A stretch of DNA of 64,000 nt, taken from assembly GCA_030653385.1 (NCBI GenBank), contig JAURZM010000074.1, positions 54,841 through 118,840 of the forward strand, read 5' to 3'. Numbering within the stretch: the first letter of the stretch is position 1; each line of letters starts with the position of its first letter. Below the pieces are notes generated by a model, which saw only the letters and a program-made list of their open reading frames with translations, was not told the origin of the DNA and made no database searches. Positions 58,711 to 64,000 of the stretch are shown one piece after another. The stretch is from Rubrivivax sp. GTDB lineage: Bacteria; Pseudomonadota; Gammaproteobacteria; Burkholderiales; Burkholderiaceae_C. A program made the translations under genes and the position numbers.

Positions 58711-60572
58711 GCATTGGACCCAAGATCATCAGCAAGGATCCTTTTACGCAAACGCTCCGAGGGACGTTCGGCCGCTTTAAGACGTCGGCCAGCCACGACG
58801 TCCACTATCTGCTGACAAGCATCCCAATCGACGAGCTGTCTGAGCTGTCGACGGCCTCGACGCTATTCACTAAAGACGCCATCAAGTTTGATGAGCTCAT
58901 CCAGCGCGACATCGATCAAACGCGAGTAGTCAAAATTGCGAACGACTACTTGGTCGGCTCCACCAACAAGATAGTCTTCTTCCCGCCGTTGCTTGCTTGC
59001 ATTGTTTTAATGGACCCCTCGGGGGGAATGCAGCGACGTTACGATGACTATTCGGAAACAGTCGACACGACTGGGGGCTCTCGGATCCTCAAGGCGGTTT
59101 GGGACAAGGACGGATTCGAGCTAAACCTCGCACTGGGCACCAAACTCGACGCTGATCGAAAGATCTCGCTTCAAGGAGGCTCGGACGAGTGGTTTCACGA
59201 TGCGGGTCAAATCCGTCTTAACCCGAAGCGGGCCAAGCTCGTGGTGCTCGACGGACAGCATCGACTTGAAGCACTCCGCCTAGTCAAGAATGGACCACAC
59301 CATGCCATGCTTCAAGGCGTTGAGGTTCCTGTCTGCCTGATCTTTACGCCAAAGGCGGTAAAAGGCTCATCCGAGGACATGATCGAAGACTTCCGCGAGC
59401 TCTTCGTGCGTGTCAACGAAGAGGCGAAGCGTGTCAGCGGCCACTTCCTAATTCTCCTTCAAGACGAAAGCTACACAGCCATCTCGGTGCGGGGACTCGC
59501 CGAATCATGGCGTCTGAACACGGCGCAGGGATACAGCCTCCTGCACTTGCTGGAGTGGAACCAACGCATCGAGGAGCAGACCCGCAAACGGACTCGGCCG
59601 TTCTCGCTCACGACCATCGGAATCATTCACGATGCATTGAAGGATCACCTTTTTGACGCGAAACTTGCCAGCTCCGTCCTCCGTCTAGACGACGTAGCAG
59701 CAGACTTCGAGGCTGCAGACTCCAACTTCAACTACTCCAATCTGACGGATCAGACAGATGGGCACGCGATCGACTCCGTCGTAGCGAAGCAAATCGGCGC
59801 GCATATCATTCCAGCACTCAGTGTGCTCTTCTTGACCCCAAGCCCGTATCGTCGACTGCAAGACGATGTTCGCCTCGCGTTCGAGCGGCTAAAGAAGGAG
59901 ATCTCCGGCCACAACGCGTCGTTCGCTTCTCTCGAAGAGTATTTCCAGAAATTCAAATACTCAGAAGAGGAGGTGATCGAGAATCCCGTCAAGGCTGTTC
60001 TCAAGGAGTTCATGTCCTGGGTGCAGGTGAGCGAGAAGGACCAAATCTATTTCCTGCATGCCTTCCAGCAAGGTCTGATCCGTACATGGATCCGTCTTTG
60101 CGGCGTCCTAGGCGCCTATGGAATCTCCGCGCAGGACGCCGCAACCGCGGCTGTTGCCGGACTGGAAGCGCTTGCGCTTTCCCCTACCAAGGAGTATTTG
60201 GCTCCTTCGCGCAAGTATGGCCAGCGTGTTCTTTGGAAGAACGAGCGCGTGAACTTTGGAGCCGCCTGGACACGGGACGCCTGGTTCAACATCCTCGTGG
60301 CATCCTTCGCTAAGAACAGCGTTGCCACCGCCGCGTTGAAATCGATCACTATTCAAGCGGCACATGTTGAGAAGATTTCGGCGGCCATCTCTAAGCAGGC
60401 GACAAAGGCCGCAACGGACTACTGCGAGCGACTGCGGCACGAGCTCACACGCGACACCAAAGCGAACCTCTCCGAACTGCTCCCCCAAGAGCAGTACCTT
60501 AGCGTTCAAGCTCTGCAGGGCGGAGACGCAGAGGCGAAGAAGAAGTACGAGAAGCACATCACTGACCTGTAA
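58707..60572 (+). CDS. Second DGQHR-domain (DndB-like) protein, end altered by IS66
   Basis: 621 aa. GTG start overlapping the dndE stop. DGQHR at 182-186 (LVVLDGQHRLEALR) with long flanking domains, much larger than DndB. Such DGQHR proteins accompany many dnd loci; function not established, possibly DNA-sulfur sensing. The stop TAA (60570-60572) is the beginning of the IS66 terminal repeat, so the natural C-terminus has been replaced. How many residues are lost cannot be seen. Last dnd-island gene; dndF/G/H are absent. Confidence 0.8.
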   Translation: MSIGPKIISKDPFTQTLRGTFGRFKTSASHDVHYLLTSIPIDELSELSTASTLFTKDAIKFDELIQRDIDQTRVVKIANDYLVGSTNKIVFFPPLLACIVLMDPSGGMQRRYDDYSETVDTTGGSRILKAVWDKDGFELNLALGTKLDADRKISLQGGSDEWFHDAGQIRLNPKRAKLVVLDGQHRLEALRLVKNGPHHAMLQGVEVPVCLIFTPKAVKGSSEDMIEDFRELFVRVNEEAKRVSGHFLILLQDESYTAISVRGLAESWRLNTAQGYSLLHLLEWNQRIEEQTRKRTRPFSLTTIGIIHDALKDHLFDAKLASSVLRLDDVAADFEAADSNFNYSNLTDQTDGHAIDSVVAKQIGAHIIPALSVLFLTPSPYRRLQDDVRLAFERLKKEISGHNASFASLEEYFQKFKYSEEEVIENPVKAVLKEFMSWVQVSEKDQIYFLHAFQQGLIRTWIRLCGVLGAYGISAQDAATAAVAGLEALALSPTKEYLAPSRKYGQRVLWKNERVNFGAAWTRDAWFNILVASFAKNSVATAALKSITIQAAHVEKISAAISKQATKAATDYCERLRHELTRDTKANLSELLPQEQYLSVQALQGGDAEAKKKYEKHITDL

Positions 60573-60649
60573 TAGTCCGACGAACCCCGTTCTTGCGTCG
60601 CGCAGATCCGGTGGCCAGCATCTGACCTGAAGAGTGCAGATCCTTGATG

Positions 60650-60677
60650 GTGTGCACCAACAGGAGATGGTGCACAC
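60650..60677 (+). promoter_or_regulatory. Hairpin presenting the tnpA ribosome site
   Basis: GTGTGCACCA (60650-60659) and TGGTGCACAC (60668-60677) form a perfect 10-bp stem; the 8-nt loop is ACAGGAGA, i.e. the Shine-Dalgarno sequence. ATG 60679 follows the stem by 1 nt. In the folded RNA the site would be looped out and the start codon brought near. Confidence 0.7.
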
Positions 60678-60678
60678 G

Positions 60679-61098
60679 ATGAAGACAGTGACAGGGATCC
60701 CTGGGACGCCACGGCGCCAGCACGAGCGGTCGTTCAAGGCGGAGTTGGTCGCGCAGTGCCTGGTGCCGGGCGCGTCGGTGGCGGCCGTCGCATTGGCCGG
60801 CGGCGTCAACGCCAACTTGCTGTTCAAGTGGCGACGCGATCATCTGCGCGCGATGCGCGGGAGCGGCGTGACGTCGTCGTCGGCCGTATTGGTTCCCGTG
60901 CAAGTCGCGCCGGACATGGACAGCGGCTCGCAGTTGCTGCCGCCGGCCGCGCCCGCGACAGTAGTGCCCGCCTCGAGCGCGACGCGCAACGTTGGCGTCA
61001 TTGAATTCGACATCGCCGGCGTCCAATTGCGTCTGCGCGGCCCGGTCGATGAGGCCAGCCTGCGCAGCGTGTTGCGCGCGCTGCGGAACAGCCCATGA
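60679..61098 (+). CDS. tnpA: IS66 TnpA accessory protein
   Basis: 139 aa from ATG 60679. Helix-turn-helix start RQHERSFKAELVAQCLVPGASVAAVALAGGVNANLLFKW in two parts, typical of IS66 OrfA, and a C-terminal IEFDIAGVQLRLRGPVD. Overlaps tnpB by ATGA. Confidence 0.9.
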   Translation: MKTVTGIPGTPRRQHERSFKAELVAQCLVPGASVAAVALAGGVNANLLFKWRRDHLRAMRGSGVTSSSAVLVPVQVAPDMDSGSQLLPPAAPATVVPASSATRNVGVIEFDIAGVQLRLRGPVDEASLRSVLRALRNSP

Positions 61099-61442
61099 TC
61101 GGCCCGCGTGCAGGCACGCGTGTGTGGCTGGCCGCCGGCGTCACCGACATGCGCTGCGGCATCGACAGCCTGGCGGTCAAGGTGCAGACCGTCTTGGCCT
61201 CGGATCCCTACGCCGGCCACGTCTTCGCCTTCCGGGGCCGTCGCGGTGACCTGGTCAAACTCCTGTGGAGCGACGGCGACGGCATGTGCTTGTTGACCAA
61301 GCGACTGGAGCGAGGCCGATTCGTGTGGCCGCAGGCCGAGTCCGGCAGCGTCGCGCTGAGCTCGGCGCAGCTGTCGATGCTGCTCGAAGGGATCGACTGG
61401 CGGCACCCTGAACGGACGTGGCAACCGCGCGTAGCGGTGTAG
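61095..61442 (+). CDS. tnpB: IS66 TnpB accessory protein
   Basis: 115 aa. VWLAAGVTDMRCGIDSLAVKVQ and VFAFRGRRGDLVKLLWSDGDGMCL are diagnostic for IS66 TnpB (IS66_Orf2). Required for transposition in IS66 elements; full length. Confidence 0.95.
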   Translation: MIGPRAGTRVWLAAGVTDMRCGIDSLAVKVQTVLASDPYAGHVFAFRGRRGDLVKLLWSDGDGMCLLTKRLERGRFVWPQAESGSVALSSAQLSMLLEGIDWRHPERTWQPRVAV

Positions 61443-61506
61443 TCCAAGGCGTCGATGGTTGACGGGAGATGTCCCGTTGCGGGTTTCGTTCGCGCCGGGC
61501 AAAGTC

Positions 61507-63117
61507 ATGTGCATGACGTGGGACGAACTCCTAGCCAGCAACGCTGCATTGAGCGGCGAAGTCCGGCGCTCCCACGAGGCCTTGAAGATCGCGCAGCTGA
61601 CCATCGACAAGATGAAGGTCGAACTGGCGTACCTGCGACGCATGAAGTACGGCCGATCCAGCGAGAGGCTCGAACAGCCGCAACCGCAGCTTGAACTCGT
61701 GGGCGGTCAGGCCGCTCCGCTGGCCGGCATGCCCAGCACGCAGGCCGAGCCGGGTGGGGATGACGGGCAGAAGTCCAACGTGAGCTCGCTCGAGAAGGCG
61801 CGTGCGAAGCGCCAGCGGCCCGGTCTGCGAGAAATGCCCGAGCACCTGCCCAGGCGCACCGTCGTTCATACCCCGCTGGGTGGCTGCGATTGCCAGGCCT
61901 GCGGCGCCGGCCTGCGCGAGATCGGCCAGGACGTCTCGGAGGTGTTGGACTACGAGCCCGGCACCTTCCACGTCGTGCGCCACGTTCGGCCGAAGCTGGC
62001 CTGTGCGGGCTGCCACACGATCAGCCAGGCGCTGGCGCCGAGCCGGCCGGTGGACCGGTGCATGGCCGGTGCCGGACTGCTCACGCACATCCTGGTGAGC
62101 AAGTTCGCCGACCACACGCCGCTGTACCGGCTGTGCCAGATCTTCGGCCGCGAGGACATCGAGCTGGGACGCTCGACCATCACGGACTGGGTCGGCCAGG
62201 CCGGCTGGCTGCTGACGCCGCTGGCGCAGGCCATCGGGCGCTACGTCTTGAAGGCCGCCAAGATCCACGGCGACGACACACCGATCCGCTCGCTGGGCGG
62301 CAAGGGCAAGAAGGCGCACACGGGCAGGCTGTGGGTCTACGTTCGCGACGACCGACCCAGTGGCGACAAGTCGCCGCCAGCGGTGTGGTTCCAATACTCG
62401 GCCGACCGCAAGGGCGAGCACCCGGTGCGGCACCTGAAGAACTTCACAGGCATCCTGCAGGCCGATGCGTACGCGGGCTACAACGCCCTGTACGAGGGTG
62501 GTCGCATCACCGAGGCTGGATGCTGGAGCCACGCGCGCCGCAAGGTGTGGGACATCCACATCAAGCAGCACGGCCTGCCCGGCACGCTGGCGCACCAGGC
62601 CTTGGTACGCATCGGCGAGGTGTTCAAGGTGGAAGCCGAGGTCAACGGACGATCGGCGCTGCGACGAAGGCGTATGCGCCAGACCCGAACGGCCCCGGTG
62701 CTCAAGGAGTTGAAGGATTGGATGACCCAGACCCTGGCGCAGGTGTCGGCGAAGTCGCCCATGGCGCTGGCGATCGGCTATTCGTTGAGCAACTGGACGG
62801 CGCTGACTAACTTCGTGGACGACGGCCGCATCGACGCCCACAACAACACGGCCGAGCGTGCCCTGCGCGGCGTAGCCATCGGAAGGAAGAACTACCTGCA
62901 CGTCGGCTCCGACGCCGGCGGGAATACGGCTGCGGTGATCTACACGCTGCTGGGCACGGCCAGGCTCAACGGCATCAACCCGCAGCGCTACCTGCACTAC
63001 GTCCTGGAGCGCATCGCCGAGCATCCGAGCCACCGCATCGACGAGTTGCTGCCTTGGGCCGTGGCCGACAAACTGAGCAAGACCACCGACGCGCAAGTGC
63101 TGCCGATGGCCGCCTGA
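61507..63117 (+). CDS. tnpC: IS66 TnpC transposase
   Basis: 536 aa from ATG 61507 (start uncertain; in-frame TTG 61459). N-terminal leucine-zipper-like region (LASNAALSGEVRRSHEALKIAQLTIDKMK in register), zinc finger GGCDCQACGAGLREIGQDVSEVLDYEP, DDE core beginning KIHGDDTPIRSLGG, and the C-terminal NTAERALRGVAIGRKNYLHVGSDAGG. Intact, so the element may be active. Confidence 0.95.
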   Translation: MCMTWDELLASNAALSGEVRRSHEALKIAQLTIDKMKVELAYLRRMKYGRSSERLEQPQPQLELVGGQAAPLAGMPSTQAEPGGDDGQKSNVSSLEKARAKRQRPGLREMPEHLPRRTVVHTPLGGCDCQACGAGLREIGQDVSEVLDYEPGTFHVVRHVRPKLACAGCHTISQALAPSRPVDRCMAGAGLLTHILVSKFADHTPLYRLCQIFGREDIELGRSTITDWVGQAGWLLTPLAQAIGRYVLKAAKIHGDDTPIRSLGGKGKKAHTGRLWVYVRDDRPSGDKSPPAVWFQYSADRKGEHPVRHLKNFTGILQADAYAGYNALYEGGRITEAGCWSHARRKVWDIHIKQHGLPGTLAHQALVRIGEVFKVEAEVNGRSALRRRRMRQTRTAPVLKELKDWMTQTLAQVSAKSPMALAIGYSLSNWTALTNFVDDGRIDAHNNTAERALRGVAIGRKNYLHVGSDAGGNTAAVIYTLLGTARLNGINPQRYLHYVLERIAEHPSHRIDELLPWAVADKLSKTTDAQVLPMAA

Positions 63118-63163
63118 GCGGTCGCAGTCGCCCGACGCGGTCGGGTTCGGTAGAGTGGCTGCC

Positions 63164-63751
63164 ATGAGCAAGACTTCGCCCAAGAAGCCCGGCGCGTCGG
63201 CGCAGGCCTACCAGCTCTACATCGAGCTCGAAGATGTTCGCCCGACGGTGTGGCGGCGATTCCTGGTGCCTGTGACGGTCGAATTGCCGTCGGTGCACAC
63301 GACCATCCTGTTCGGCATGGGCTGGCAAGGCGGCCATATCCACGAGTTCTTCTTCGGGCACGACAGCTACGGCTGCAAGGACCCGCCCTTCGAGCCCGAC
63401 TTCGAGGACGTCATGGACGAAGCGGGTGTATCGCTGCGCGAGGCTCTCGGCGGCCGCAAGACGTTCATCTACGTCTACGACTACGGCGACAACTGGCGCC
63501 ACAAGATCAAGGTCGAGAAGGTCGTGGCGCTGGACACGCCGATCGACCGGAGCGTGTGCATCGGCGGTGAGAACGCCTGCCCGCCGGAGGATGTCGGCGG
63601 CGCGCCCGGCTACGAAGAGTTCCTCGAAGCGCTGCGCGATCCCAGCCATCCGGAACACGAGCACCTCACGGCATGGATCGGCGGCGCCTTCGATCCCGCG
63701 GCCTTCGATGTCGAGGACGTCAACGTAAGACTGAGTCCCTCGGAATACTGA
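63164..63751 (+). CDS. pRiA4b ORF-3-family protein, IS66 passenger
   Basis: 195 aa from ATG 63164. YQLYIELEDVRPTVWRRFLVPVTVELPSVHTTI in two parts, YVYDYGDNWRHKIKVE and a CPPEDVGGAPGYEEFLEAL motif are diagnostic of the PRiA4_ORF3 fold (PF07929). Function unknown; common beside transposases and on plasmids. It lies inside the IS66 right repeat, so it travels with the element. Confidence 0.9.
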   Translation: MSKTSPKKPGASAQAYQLYIELEDVRPTVWRRFLVPVTVELPSVHTTILFGMGWQGGHIHEFFFGHDSYGCKDPPFEPDFEDVMDEAGVSLREALGGRKTFIYVYDYGDNWRHKIKVEKVVALDTPIDRSVCIGGENACPPEDVGGAPGYEEFLEALRDPSHPEHEHLTAWIGGAFDPAAFDVEDVNVRLSPSEY

Positions 63752-63782
63752 TCGTCAATGACGGTGCTGGTCGGACTCTTAC

Positions 63783-64000
63783 CTTGTACCCGGAAGCCGC
63801 GTACGAGGAGGTTTTCTCGGTGGTTGCGCAAGGCTTGGCCTGGGCAGGTGGCGCCAGCCAACCGCAGCCCGTGTCCAAGTCCAGCATCAGCGCGCTGCGC
63901 ACCCGCACCGGCTCAGCACCGCTGCGCGACCTGATCCGCGCTTGCTGCCTGCCGATGGCCGACCCGACGCGTCAGCCCCAGGCGTTCTACCGTGGGCTGC
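63783..64000 (+). pseudogene. IS4-type transposase, 5' part lost, runs off window
   Basis: An open frame without its own start begins at the IS66 right end and continues to the window edge: YEEVFSVVAQGLAWAG, VSKSSISALRTRTGSAPLRDLI, AFYRGL. These follow the N-terminal domain of IS4-family transposases (SxSAxxxARxRxGxxPLxxLF, FxGL). The first ~50 residues normally present are missing where IS66 begins, so the gene was cut by the IS66 insertion or an associated deletion. Confidence 0.6.

Larger units (their letters stand above)
60569..63782 (+). mobile_element. IS66-family element with passenger gene
   Basis: Bounded by imperfect repeats: GTAATAGTCCGACGAACCCC (60569-60588) and, inverted, GTAAGAGTCCGACCAGCACC (63782-63763), 16 of 20 identical. 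It holds tnpA, tnpB and tnpC plus a pRiA4b ORF-3-type gene, 3.2 kb in all. Flanking octamers (ACTGACCT left, CTTGTACC right) differ, so there is no target duplication. An adjacent deletion or recombination has joined two different neighbours. Confidence 0.85.

Overview
The window is high-GC DNA of a Burkholderiales-like betaproteobacterium. The evidence is the codon use, an H-NS-type protein with a C-terminal TWTGRG..PRWL signature, and relatives of genes seen on beta/gammaproteobacterial conjugative elements. It is part of a large conjugative element, either a plasmid or an integrative conjugative element. No replication initiator is visible, and both a ParM-like segregation gene and a tyrosine recombinase are present, so the choice between the two is open.

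Layout. (1) 1-8.3 kb: accessory and maintenance genes. These are a DUF1845/AcaB-like regulator reading off the left edge, four small unknown genes, a class II (B12-dependent) ribonucleotide reductase, a zinc-finger/Toprim primase and a DUF932 protein, closed by a strong terminator. (2) 8.6-11.3 kb: regulation. A BetR-type protein with an intact receiver domain is followed by an AT-rich promoter region and a FlhD-like/FlhC-like pair. The FlhC-like protein carries two complete FlhC units in tandem. (3) 11.4-37.3 kb: one almost unbroken F-type transfer operon of SXT/IncA-C organisation (traI, traD, DUF4400, transglycosylase, OmpA-like, pilin, traL-E-K-B, dsbC, traV, traC, trbI, signal peptidase, traW, traU, trbC, traN, traF, traH, traG). 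The relaxase-like TraI has lost the HD-type histidines and TraD has GKG in its P-loop, whereas the pilus ATPase TraC is intact. (4) 37.3-47.9 kb: a possible entry-exclusion protein, an S49 peptidase, a two-gene Cas4/AddB-like nuclease whose Fe-S cysteines are divided between the polypeptides, a frameshifted ParM-like gene, a tyrosine recombinase, an H-NS protein and a RecE-type exonuclease. (5) 48.1-60.6 kb: a DNA phosphorothioation island with a sulfur-binding HNH endonuclease, a methyltransferase-M15 fusion, dndB, dndC, dndD, dndE and a second DGQHR protein. An IS1595-family element has inserted between the endonuclease and the modification genes. (6) 60.6-64.0 kb: an IS66 element with a passenger gene, abutting a broken IS4-type transposase and cutting off the right end of the dnd island.

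How it fits together. Six promoters scattered over the whole element share a G-run followed by CCTTTCGAG (or a close variant), with a -10 hexamer exactly 26-27 nt downstream and no -35. They precede the AcaB-like gene, traI, the 15966 gene, the S49 peptidase, the ParM-like gene and the 46422 reading frame. By analogy with AcaCD/SetCD, which are FlhCD relatives that activate IncC/SXT transfer, this is probably the binding box of the FlhD/double-FlhC activator. If so, it defines one regulon covering transfer, segregation and accessory genes.
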